From Biscogniauxia marginata (taxonomy: Eukaryota; Ascomycota; Sordariomycetes; Xylariales; Xylariaceae): a stretch of 46,817 nucleotides of DNA. The notes under the pieces were generated by a model that worked only from the letters and a program-made list of their open reading frames with translations, made no database searches and was not told the origin of the DNA. Below, piece by piece: positions 22,825 through 33,474 of the stretch (positions are counted from its first letter, which is position 1; each line of letters opens with the position of its first letter). The stretch covers positions 1-46,817 of the forward strand of contig MU404235.1 of assembly GCA_022695795.1 (NCBI GenBank). The letters are read 5' to 3'. A program made the position numbers and the translations under genes.

Positions 22825-25710
22825 ATGCCGCAAAACCTCTTTTCCCGCCTCGTGCCCTCCACCGACGACCAGTCCTTCTACGAACGACTTCGAGACAATA
22901 AAGACCCCGATATCGAGAACAGGGCTGGTCTGGACCTAGACGAGGAGAACCTAGCTCATAATTTCCAAGATGATGACCTCGAGCAAGCCGCAGGTCTCGG
23001 TCTCGGGGATAGCCGCGTCTCGGCTAGAAGTCCGGTCGCCGGTATAAGAGGTGCTCGCGGGGGAACAGCTAGACGCGATGCTGGGTCGAGATGGCTACCG
23101 CCCGAAGATGACGTAGACAACGATGTGCCCGCATCCCTCTTGGTGGAGGGTCCGGGTGCTGCAACACCGAGGCCGAATCCACGAAGATCTGGCCCCCAGT
23201 CGTCTCGGCACCCCGCCGTTGCGGGACCCTCCAGCCGCAGGACACAGACGCAGTGGGAAACTGCACAGGCACATCAACGACTACACCAAGACGAGGAATA
23301 CGGGCCTCTGCTGGGCGGGGAACAAGGAGCCTTCCCCACAAGGAGGCCTGGATACACCGGCAGCCCCAAGGAGAAGGCCATGTACAGATGGGCTAATGTC
23401 TCCAATCTCGATGTCTTCATCAAGGATGTCTACGACTACTATCTAGGAGCGGGAATATGGTGCATACTGCTCGACAGATTCCTGCATCTCCTGTGAGTCT
23501 CACCAAGCCCCTATCCCCCTATCTTGTGCTGCGACGCTTAGAGAGCAGCAGCTTACGTACAACAGCAAGGTCGCTTTCGTGGCGAGTCTTCTCACGCTGT
23601 TGACTCAGTGTGTAGATTACAGCAAGATCAGGGAAAGCAAAAACATGAACCAGATCATCATTCCCCAGTGCACCAAGCACATGTGGGGTATATGGAACAT
23701 GAGTCTATGGCTTTGTAGCTTCTACTTCATCTGGAAGACCATCCAGTGGGTACTCGACGTACCTCGTCTAACGCACATTCGAGACTTCTACATCTATCTC
23801 CTCGAAATACCCGAAGAAGACATGCAGACTGTCTCGTGGCAGGATGTTGTCTCCAAGATCACGAATCTTCGGGACCAGAACGTCAAGACTGCCACCAACA
23901 TCACCCCTTCTCAGCGCCGCTTCCTTTCTAAGCAACTGGGGCAGCATGTGGCTGGCCAGTCCAAAGAGAGGCTTGATGCCCATGATATCGCAAACCGATT
24001 GATGCGACGGGAAAATTACATCATCGCGCTCTTCAACAAGGACATTTTGGATTTATCCGCTCCACTCCCGTTCCTCAGGTCGAGGCAGCTCTTCTCCAAG
24101 TCCCTGGAATGGACCGTCCAGTTTGGCGTTCTGGATCTCGTGTTTAACGAAGGCGGCCAAGTGCACCAACGTGTCCTCAGATCCGATCATCGGGGTCAGC
24201 TTAGTCGACAGATGAAAACACGCTTTGTCTTTGCTGCCGTCATGAATCTCATATTCGCACCCTTTCTTGCCTGCGGGCTCGCCGTGGATTTCATCTTCAC
24301 ATACTACAATGTAAGTGCCCCTTCCAACGTATATCACTACCCAATTTCTCATGCATCTTCTAGGAGTTCAAAACGAATACTGCCTCCATCGGAGCGAGAC
24401 AGTACACCCCGCTCGCTAAGTGGAAGTTTCGCGAGTTTAACGAACTACCTCATCTTTTTGAGGAACGTCTCAATATGTCTTATCCTTACGCAAAGCATTA
24501 TGTCGACCAGTTTCCGAAGAAGAAAACCGAGTCAGCCGCTCGGACGATCCAGTTCTTCGTCGGCGCTCTCCTTGCCGTCATTGCCATAGTCGGCGCTAAT
24601 GATCCGGAAATGTTTGTAGAGTTCGACATATTTCCCGGCATGAATACTTTTGCCTTAGCCGCGATCCTAACAACGATATGGGCTGTCGCCCGAGGAATGA
24701 TTTCGGAAGAGAACGATGTTTTCGACCCGGAATATGCCATGCAAAACGTGATAGAATACACACACTATCAACCTGACCAGTGGAAAGGTCGACTCCATAG
24801 TTACGACGTCAAGACGGAATTTGTCGAACTCTATCAGTCTAGGATCATCATATTCCTGGAAGAGATCCTCGGCGTCCTAGTCACCCCTTTAGTGCTCTTC
24901 TTCAGCTTGCCCAAGTGCAGCGACCAGATTATCGATTTTTTCCGCGAGTTCACTGTTCACGTAGATGGGCTCGGTTATGTATGCTCATTTGCTGTTTTCG
25001 ACTTTCAAAAGGACCCTCGTACTTCAAGACCTCAACAGGACAATCCTGCTGATGCTCGTGGGGACTATTACGCCACGAAACATGGCAAGATGCAAGCCTC
25101 CATGCATGGGTTCTTAGACAACTATGTGTATAATCCTAGAAGCGGATTGCCTGGCGCACATCCAATAGGGCCGGCTGGGCGTCATCAGTTCCACCCTCCC
25201 CCAGCCTTCCCGGGGTTGACATCGCCAACGCTAGCCGCTGATATGCGTGCGTCACGCATGGGACGAAGCGAAATATTGAAGAATCGAGCACCTCAACAAC
25301 CGGGGAAAACACCACGGTTTGGAGCCGCTGTAGCACCGTCACCTATGGCATCGATGTTGCTCGATCCTCACAACCAACCTTCGTCTTCCTTCGTTGCAGG
25401 ACGAACACCACCGCAACGGACGCGTCCGCATCGTGGCCCGTACCAAGGTGATAGAGATGTCATTGAAGAGTCTGTGGAGGACGCGAGAACGGCGAGAGGT
25501 AACTTCCAACGGCAATCAACTAATTATACGGATGATGGTGACGTTGAGGAGAGTGTGGCTCGTCTTGGCGAGTCGACCTGGGAGAGCTCACCTCGCCGGG
25601 GTCCGAGCAGGGAAACCAGTACTGTAACTGAAGAGGAAGAGGGGCCAGGGGTCGTCACATTGCTAAAGCAATTCCAACAGGCTCACATGAATCAGAGAGG
25701 CGTTATGTGA
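22825..25710 (+). CDS. ATG9: Autophagy-related lipid scramblase ATG9
   Basis: Three exons, 22825-23492, 23566-24310 and 24364-25710; 919 residues. Introns are 73 nt (GTGAGT) and 53 nt (GTAAGT). Atg9 is the only transmembrane core autophagy protein; it sits in Golgi-derived vesicles that seed the phagophore and scrambles phospholipids. The N-terminus (about 1-180) is long, charged and disordered, followed by KEKAMYRWANVSNLDVF and the first helix region at about 207-235. Conserved Atg9 blocks are visible: IPQCTKHMWGIWNMSLW, RRENYIIALFNKDILDLS, the helix RFVFAAVMNLIFAPFLA, PLAKWKFREFNELPHLFEER and YQSRIIIFLEEILGVLVTP. The C-terminal 200 residues are disordered and Pro/Arg/Glu-rich. Size matches filamentous-fungal Atg9. 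The promoter is shared with COG6. Confidence 0.96.
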
Positions 25711-27727
25711 ACAGAGGCGGGACAGCCGTCCGCTAACTAGTAGCAAGCTGTTTTTCACTTTCTGGTTTTATTCGGCATCCACTTATCACACACAACGGAC
25801 GGAAGTGCGATTGAGTTCCTAGAAGGACGGAACGGGGCGTTTGCGCGTTTCTAGCATAGCATACCATGGATACCGCATTGCAAATAGACAATAGGGTCTG
25901 GTTATTTTTTTGATGTTTCGTACTGATATGCCATTTTAATGTAGCTTTTTAACTTCTCTTCTCTCTATGAAAGACATCCCTACGACAAGTAGTAGACTAA
26001 TACAAAAGGTTAAATATTATAACCAGTGGCTTTCTAGCATACCTACCAAACATGATTATCTCTTATACGAGTTGGTTGTCGATTGCGGTGTCCTCGAATA
26101 AAGCGAGGATTGACTTTTCAATTAAGCCTTCTTATTATTGCTCTATCTACCTCAAGAGTCCTGGGCGTTTCTCAAGATTAGGTTTAGTCGATCCGGTGGC
26201 CCAGAGACGATCTAGGTAAGGTTTAGATCAAAAAGCTCTTAGTGGGTGTATTCTTGCTCCCCCTCCCCCCTTTTACCCCAAGTTAGGTTAGCACTTGTGT
26301 TATTCAGTACCTAAGGTACCTATGGAGAATGGCGATACATACCTCAGTAGGTATATATATGTACGATGAATTCTCATCTATAATCAGCTATAAAAGTGCA
26401 CTTCGATACAGGCCGTACGTCGACCTGCGCTTGTCTAAATATGTAGCGCTTGCTACCATTAGGTAGGTAGGTATATTGTTTTTATTCTCTCTTCTTGAAT
26501 CTACAGAACTAGCGATGATTCAGCGGCTTCGTCGTTGGATAGCCTCGCTGGCAGGCATCTAACCCTGCTGATAAAGCGACTATGTAACCTCGCTTGCAAC
26601 TACCGAATAATAGCCTGGTATGAAATAGCTAGCTTAGCCTTTCAAGTACTGTACCTGAATATCTCGGTAATAGGGTGAGCATGTCGGTAATAAGGTAAGT
26701 ACCTCATGTCGGTAGTAGGGCGAGTATGTCGGTAATATGATTGTAACTACCTAGGTTAGGTACCTAACCTGGAGGTACGTACGCTTACATACACACCTAC
26801 CTGGCAAAGTCGGTTCATGTTACGCCTAACGGATGGTGTCTAGTAATAGGTCATATCATATTGATATCTCTAAGCACGCCTGGGTCAAACTTAACAGTTA
26901 GCAAGCACCTAGGTGGTAGTATACGCAACTTTATATTCATATTAATGTAAGCCCTGCAGGGCAGTCGAGTCAGTATATGTATACCTACCTAAGGTATACC
27001 TACGTACGTAAGCACAAAGGGTAGGTAGTATTTCCACGTACCCGACTGTGGCACGCGGTTGTGAGGTGGTATATAACGTAATCCGTCCTGGCGCCCACGT
27101 GCGGGGGAAATAGTTCCTGCAATCCCTGCATTAGTGCTAGGTCCCCAGTGCTAAGTTTTAAAGGAGGCAAGACGACGACAATCCCGAAGCTAAGGGCGAA
27201 GCTAGAGTCGGATTCTGGACTAGTTCTGAGCTAGAGTTCGACGCCGTCGGACCATTCGCCCTCTAAGAAGGCGCCGCTAGTCCCGTTCCCGAGTCATTGT
27301 CACCGGGGCTAGCACAGACAGAGATAAGGTGTAGAGCTTGTAATAGCGGAATTAGTTTTCCTATACGTAGCGAAGTAGAAGTCGTAAGGTTTGAATGACT
27401 AGGTATGTAGTTTACACAGATGTGGACAACCTGATCTCGATCATTCTTTTTTTGTTTCAAGATCTTCATGCCTTATTTCGTCCTCGTCGTCTCGAAACGG
27501 CGACTTGTTTCAACACCTCTTCGTTTGAACAGTATGAATCCATCTTGACTTTTGGAACTATCATTTCTATCCTTTTCCTTTCCTTCTTTAATTTATTTAT
27601 AATACCTGTGTTTTATAAGTGTCAGATGATCGTATAGAAATATACCGAGCGATCACCTCCCCTCTTTTATATCTTCGACCCCACGGGAATCCTGTCCTCG
27701 CCGTCGCGCCAGCGGGCAGCGCCAACA
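25711..27727. other. 2 kb noncoding stretch rich in TAGGTA motifs
   Basis: No gene supported. AT-rich, with the densest set of GGTA/TACC motifs in the window (26293-27035) and a 20-base degenerate tandem repeat at 26662-26740. The 3' end is presumed promoter for the membrane protein gene at 27728. Confidence 0.5.
26662..26740. repeat. Degenerate ~20-base tandem repeat, four copies
   Basis: Copies start at 26662, 26682, 26707 and 26727, with consensus TGTCGGTARTARGGYRAGYA. One five-base insertion lies between copies 2 and 3 and the last copy is partial. Noncoding. Confidence 0.8.
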
Positions 27728-28794
27728 ATGGCGGGCGAGACGGGCCCCGTCCTTGATACCGTGTCGCTACCGATCGCGATGGTGATCGCGGGGTTCTTCG
27801 CGTTGGCCTGCTACAACAGCATCGAGATCTACCTCCTCATCTTGCGAACGTTCCGGCGGCGCAACGGGCTCTACTTCTGGAGTATGCTGGTGGCGAATAC
27901 GGGAATCCCCCTCCACTCGGTGTCGTCGCTGCTGCGGTACTTCAGCATCGCGCCTAACACGCCGATGGCCGTACTCGTCGTGCTCGGCTGGTGGCTTATG
28001 GTCTCGGGGCAGTCCGTCGTGCTGTATTCGCGTCTGCACCTCGTCGTCGGCGACCCGAGGAAGCTGTGCTACGTCGTCGCCATGATCGCTACCGTCTTCC
28101 TCACCCTGCAGCTCCCGACCTCCATTCTGTTCATCCTCACCAACGCGCTGCAGCAGCAGTCGGGACGCCTCATCGATGCCTTCAATGTGTTCGAGAAGAT
28201 CCAACTCGCCGCCTTCACCCTACAGGAGTCGCTGATATCGGGCCTGTACGTGTACGAGGCTTCGACCTCGCTGAAGCACATGGAGGTGATCAAGGGACGG
28301 AAGGTTCGGTCGCTGTTCCGCGAGCTGATAGTGCTCTTCGTGCTTGTCGTCGTGTTGGATATCACACTCCGTATGCCTAACCCACCCCCTTAATCTCTAG
28401 CCTGAAGGAGAGCCGAATACTAACACCATCCTGCTCCACAGTGATCACTCAGTATACAGGCCATTTCCTGATCCAGACGACGTACAAACCAGTCGTGTAT
28501 AGCATAAAGCTAAAGGTGGAGGCGCTAGTGCTGAACGACCTCGTTACGCTACTCCAGTCCGGCATGTGCTGCTGCCACAACGGGTCGAGGAACCGGGGCT
28601 CATCATCGCTGGGGGGCCAGCCGTTCGGGATCCAGCTGAGCGACACCAGCACGGCCGTGCCGGACTCGTGGTGGGCCCAGCATACGGCCACCTCCCTCGG
28701 GCTAGTAACGTTAGAGCCCCCCGGCCAGGGGCAACCCAGTTCGAGATCCGACGGCAGGAGAGGACGGCCTCTGAAGAAAATCGTGAGCAGGTAA
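27728..28794 (+). CDS. Seven-helix integral membrane protein, DUF7703-like
   Basis: Two exons, 27728-28370 and 28442-28794, with a 71-nt intron (GTATGC donor, CTAAC branch, CCACAG acceptor); 331 residues. Seven hydrophobic spans are visible at about 15-38, 47-70, 79-105, 112-138, 157-180, 197-220 and 229-250; the sixth is rebuilt only by splicing. The short N-terminus, tight loops (FRRRNGLYFW; SRLHLVVGDPRKLCYVV) and variable Ser/Gly-rich tail fit the large fungal DUF7703 family of unknown function, seen as a GPCR-like topology. No ligand or pathway is known. A Cys cluster (CCC at about 255) and a polar disordered tail follow the last helix. The family name is from memory of the pattern and should be confirmed. 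Confidence 0.75.
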
Positions 28795-29135
28795 TGATGT
28801 AATAATTGTATTTTTTCTTGTTCTTATATCTTCTTGGGTGGTCAAGGATTGGAAACATATACTAGGTCTTTTTTTTATGTGACTTGGCGTTGTATAAGAT
28901 ATTTGAATTAGATACCCCCTTTAGAACACGACATCTTGCAGGAGATAACAAAGATTTGTAGGCATAATAATTAGTTTTATCAATGTTCCAGAAAAAAGAA
29001 AAATTTCCATGTGTTACTATAAGAAAGAATACCGATCTAATAACTAGACACCCTATCATTCAACTTGTAATAGCAATGCTTATTTATGCCTGCCCCTGGT
29101 AACTCCTTATATCTAGACAGATTTTTATTTCCCTT
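28795..29135. other. Intergenic, convergent 3' ends
   Basis: 341 bp, AT-rich, between the membrane protein gene and the cysteine/histidine-rich orphan. No gene seen. Confidence 0.5.
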
Positions 29136-29891
29136 TCAAGAGTAAGGACCCCGTCGCTCTCCGCCTGTGCCTACGGCGCCGCCGCCGACCTTGAACCTGG
29201 CGTGATCTCTACCAGCCTGCCGGAAGCTCGGGGCGCCGTCCGGCAGCGTCGGCAGCCAGAGGATTCCGTTGCTGTCTGTGAAGTACCGCGAGGGTATCTG
29301 CTGGTGGTAGTAGTCCTCCGGCCTCCGGCCGTATATCAATGTGTCTTGCGGGTCCGGCAGCCCTGCGGCGACATGAGGATAGTGTGTTGCTTGTGATACT
29401 TGTGCCGGAGGCCGGTAATGGGGAGTAGGGTTAGGGGCGAGGGGTTGTCTACAGGTTGGGCAAGGGGGGGGTCGCGTCCCAGGCCCTTTCACGAAGAGAG
29501 GCCCGTTATGGTTTCTACGTCGATAGTTAGTTGTGGCTTATTTCGTGAGCAGCTAGGGAGGGACAGGTCTGTGTCTTTGAAGCGAGTGAGAGAGTGTGAA
29601 GGCTAGCAGGGTTTATAAAACAGATAGGGGGGAGTGGTTGCCTACAGAATATAGGGGTGACATCTGGGTTGTGGATGATGATGACCTGTCATTTCCTTTG
29701 TTCGTTAGTGTTGGGGGTAAGGGTCCCGGAGGGGGCTTACACCTGCATCCGGGATGCAACTGGAAGGCCCGCGGCGCCTGGCAGGCAGAACAATTGGTGT
29801 TATGAATATTCTCTTCGTGATGACCACATCTAGGGTACGCTCCACATGTCATTGTAGGACCGGGGCATCCCACACAGCAATGCTTTGACAT
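29136..29891 (-). CDS. Cysteine/histidine-rich orphan protein, possible zinc binder
   Basis: Two-exon minus-strand model: 29891-29743 and 29514-29136, 175 residues. The 228-nt intron has donor GTGTAAG, an ACTAAC branch point 10-15 bases before the end and a GTAG acceptor, and the join keeps frame (Arg50 spans it). The first 50 residues carry eight cysteines (5, 6, 9, 16, 22, 34, 37, 49) with histidines at 4, 24, 25, 30 and 46, including CxxC at 34-37, and exon 2 adds CPTC at 68-71. This looks like a metal-binding module. There is no signal peptide, so a secreted role is unlikely. The rest is Pro/Arg/Gly-rich with a more ordered-looking stretch (ILWLPTLPDGAPSFRQ) near 136-151. I do not recognise the family. 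Confidence rests on the clean intron signals and the open frame. Confidence 0.6.
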
Positions 29892-31345
29892 GGAGTAGTG
29901 TAATTGTGTGATCAAAGAAAAGGGGGGGCAAGAGGTAAGCCTCTCGGATTTCGGCAGAAAGTTGAAGAGAGAAGAACACCTTTGGTGGTCGACACGATGA
30001 TCTCGGAGTGCATGCTAGGGTATACAAAGACGAGGAATCTAAAGCAATTTCAAAATTGAAATCTCGTAGTGTGACTACACTAAACTACAATGTAACACAA
30101 TACGCCAAACAGCGAAGGCGAGGCGAACGTTGAATGAGTATGCTTAACGCGAAGCAAACACGGTTGTCTATACATGACACAATAGTCCGCGGGCGAGGGC
30201 GCGCTGAATCTGTTGGAAAGGGAGAGTTCCAAATAGAGACCGGCTGGGCAGGTTTGTGTCGATCTCTCTTAGCGAAAACCATGACCGTACTATGCGTTAT
30301 GATACTATACGTTATGATTGTCGGCAGACAATAATCACACAGGACGGGATGGCCTGATTCATCACCACAGTCCAGCGGTCTAGACTGTAATACCGGATGT
30401 TTATATGCGCAGGGGTTGATATAAGTACGTACACAAAGAAGAGATATGGGTTACATTAGGGGCAGGTAGTCTATCTAATTCTATTGAATGCCCCGGACGA
30501 TCATTCGCAACGGTGATCTTGAGTTACCTACCTGTAGATTAGGCTAGATGACGGGTAATCCTTCGGGAAGGCGGAAACTAGCAAGCATCCGATCCAACGT
30601 GGGCGGTGTCCGCAAGCTTTCCGGTCTCATATGTAGCTTACTTACCTACTTGCTATCATATAGCCATGTTGTTCGTCCTCTTTATTTATTTTTTTTCGGG
30701 ACATTCCCAACCGCCTATCAAGTTTAACTTGTGACATGTGAGAGTGACTCCACATAAGACGAGGTACTCCGTAGATTGGATCGCACAAGGGCGGTAAGTT
30801 GGTGTGAGTAACGACAAGCCTTTTTTTAAGGTGAAAATGAGAATGATATTTTCAGGTGATGGACGAAGTTATACTTACCCAAATACTAGAAGTAGGTTAA
30901 CTACATGTATACAACATTGAATTCACTACCTACCTATCTAGTAGGTTAAGTACCTAAACAGGTACCTTTTAAATGAAGAAAGCCTATTGGTCAGGACACT
31001 GTGGCGCTGTGGCTGAAATTTATACTACCTACTCTGGAACCTTTCCATAGGTAGATACCCACCGTAAATCGGCTACCCTCTTTTTCTTTTCTTTTTCTTC
31101 AGGGGTCCTAACGGCCCAGGAACGTGGTACGATCCCTCCCCACCGCTTCTTTTTCCCACTACCAGAGAGCTGGGAACGTTGGGGCAGAAAGAAGTTGAAG
31201 AGCTATACAGACCACCCAATCCCAGTTCCAATTGACCCTCCAAAATTCAACTTGACGCTCTTAACTTCTTATCTGCTTGTTCCTGGGGATGTCTGTGTCG
31301 ACAGCCTAACAACACGGACCGTTCAGACTGAATACTGGATTCGTT
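29892..31345. other. 1.45 kb noncoding stretch before the desaturase
   Basis: Divergent gap holding presumed promoters of the orphan gene (-) and the desaturase (+). Contains TAGGTAGG-family motifs at 30526, 30641, 30928-30968 and 31025-31060, and a pyrimidine tract at 31077-31101. No gene seen. Confidence 0.5.
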
Positions 31346-33097
31346 ATGACCGAGAGGACGTATCCTGTCTTATCGAGGAGAGAGATCGAAGGCTTAATCG
31401 CCGACGGCCGGATCATCTTCATTCTTGACCAATATGTGTTCAAGGCAGACCCTTGGCTTCAGTACCACCCGGGTGGTGACAAGGCCATCTTGCACATGGT
31501 CGGGCGAGATGCCACCGACGAGATCACCGCGTTCGTGTTACTCCCTGCTGCCCGCCCTATCGGAAATTTCTAACGCTTCTCTCCTCCCAGTCTCCATTCC
31601 CCCGAGGCGAGACAGTTGATGAATCGATACCGCATTGGTAAGATTGAAGGAAGATGGTCCAACTTCACCCCTCCTATCCAGGGTGGCAAGTTCCGGCCCC
31701 TGTCCGAAGGCGGCGCCGAGGTTGAGGACAACGCTGTCGAATGCCACTTGGCATCCGCTTCATCCTCGAGTAGTCACCCAAGCTCTCGCGCCCCTTCGCC
31801 AGTTTTCGACGATGACGGTGCCGAGTCAGCCCTACGGAAACGGCGCCCTTCCGACCGTCAGCCAGCCTCAGCTTCCGTGTCTTCGGTGTCGTCTGTCGAG
31901 CCTGCTGATGGCATGTCATTCCTCGACACTATAACCAAGGGGAATATCGATCTCGACCTAGACAAATACCCACCGCTGGATCCTGCAACTCAAGATACCA
32001 TTGTGGCGCGGTATCGGGTACTCGCCCAGCGAATGAAGGCCGAAGGTCTCTTTCAGTGCAACTATGGAGCATACGCAATTGAGATCTGCCGGTATTCCAT
32101 CCTTTTCGGGTCCTCGCTCCTCTTTTTACGCTGGGGGTGGTACGTCCTGAGTGCCACATGCTTGGGTGCCTTTTGGCATCAACTAGTCTTCGCGGCCCAT
32201 GACGCTGGCCACATGGGAATCACCCATGATTTTCAGATCGACAGTGTTATTGGCATCATAATTGCCGACTTCCTCGGCGGTTTATCCCTGGGATGGTGGA
32301 AGAGGAACCACAATGTCCATCATATCGTTACAAACTCGCCCGAGCACGATCCCGACATCGAGCATATGCCATTCCTCGCCGTTTCGCACCGCCTCTTCCA
32401 ATCTTTGCGTTCGACCTTCTACGACCGTGTGATGGAGTATGACGCTGCAGCCAAGGTCCTTCTGAGAATCCAGGCGTACTCATACTATCCTGTTCTACTT
32501 TTTGGTAGGTTTAACCTCTATCGGCTATCTTGGGAATACCTTATACGAGGCCAAGGTCCACGGAAGGGCCCGGCGTGGTGGCACCGATGGCTCGAAGTTG
32601 CTGGGCAGCTCTTTTTCTGGTCCTGGTTTGGCTACGGTATATTATACAAGTCGCTTCCTACCGGCTGGGATCGTTTTGTTTTCCTGTTAGTCAGTCACAT
32701 GGTCACCATGCCGGTTCATGCTCAGATCTGTCTTTCACATTTCGCCATGAGCACATCTGAACTTGGACCCCACGAATCATTTCCCCAAAAGATGCTCCGC
32801 ACGACTATGGACATCGACTGTCCCCAATGGCTAGACTTTTTCCATGGCGGTTTGCAGTTCCAGGTCATCCACCATCTTTATCCCCGGATGCCGCGCCATA
32901 ACCTTCGGCGCGCGCAGAAGCTCGTGCAGGACTTCTGCAACGAGATGGGGATCCCTTATGCCTTATATGGCTTTGTAGACGGCAACAAGCAGGTTGTTGG
33001 TACGCTCGCCGAAGTATCAAGGCAGGCAGCCATCCTCGCCAAATGCCAACAGGTCATCGCCGAGGCTGATGATCATATTTATGGACATAGCCACTAG
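31346..33097 (+). CDS. Cytochrome b5-fused delta-8 sphingolipid desaturase
   Basis: Two exons, 31346-31530 and 31591-33097, with a 60-nt intron (GTTCGT donor, TCTAAC branch, CCCAG acceptor); 563 residues. It introduces the delta-8(E) double bond in the long-chain base of fungal glucosylceramides, in the ER. The N-terminal cytochrome b5 domain has the heme motif HPGG (41-44) and a second heme His at 64, just after the splice join. A Ser-rich linker (about 112-167) leads to a front-end desaturase domain with the three histidine boxes: HDAGH (265-269), HNVHH (302-306) and QVIHH (485-489). The Gln in place of the first His of box 3 is the mark of front-end b5-fusion desaturases. Delta-8 sphingolipid specificity is inferred from fungal family membership; a fatty acid delta-6-type substrate cannot be excluded from motifs alone. 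Confidence 0.92.
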
Positions 33098-33372
33098 AAG
33101 TTTGGCGGGACGATATTGGGTGTTGTATATAACTAGTGGTCCCTTTCCTACCCGTCCACTTAATCCTACCTATAGGGACTGCAAGCTCTCGTCATTTATC
33201 AGATACATAGTGGTCCGATTGTAAAACGCACGGCTATCTCTGTCTCGACCCTGGACTTTGAGTAATATCGGCAACTCGTATATCCGGGGTGAGCAATCTG
33301 ACTATACCGGATTTTGTCGATGGGAGAGGCTTCATGGATGAGTGGTAAATAATGAGAATGCAAATGAGAAAC

Positions 33373-33474
33373 CCTTCAGTGCGCTTGTAAGCGCATTACT
33401 AGAAATGTCTAGCAAAAGCTGAAGGATTACCTTATAAAGATGCTTAGCCACCACGTCGGTGGCCCTGTTGGCCA
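33373..33474. other. Cluster of inverted repeats, possible structured RNA
   Basis: An outer 7-bp stem (CCTTCAG 33373-33379 with CTGAAGG 33419-33425) encloses two hairpins: TGCGCTT/AAGCGCA (33380-33386, 33389-33395) and CTAGA/TCTAG (33399-33403, 33408-33412). This gives a three-way-junction shape. It is followed by GCCACC/GGTGGC (33447-33452, 33458-33463), which competes with TGGCC/GGCCA (33460-33464, 33470-33474). It lies about 275 bp past the desaturase stop, strand unknown. It may be part of a long 3' UTR, a small noncoding RNA or chance. Confidence 0.4.

Noticed and set aside
27767..28380. Antisense and alternate-frame open frames over the membrane protein gene
   Set aside because: Arg/Glu/Asp-rich or Arg/His-rich shadows of a GC-rich exon; the seven-helix frame is clearly the real one.
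29545..29742. Alternative acceptor near 29553 for the Cys/His-rich gene
   Set aside because: The CCCTAG acceptor gives a 70-residue product that stops soon after; the acceptor at 29515 has the better branch point and keeps a long open frame. The shorter form could still be an isoform.
31195..31428. Open frame upstream of and overlapping the desaturase start
   Set aside because: Out of frame with the cytochrome b5 domain and has no recognisable content.
33373..33425. Hammerhead ribozyme in the hairpin cluster
   Set aside because: The CUGANGA core is not matched (CTGAAGG) and the GAAA segment is not in the right place; kept only as an unassigned structured candidate.
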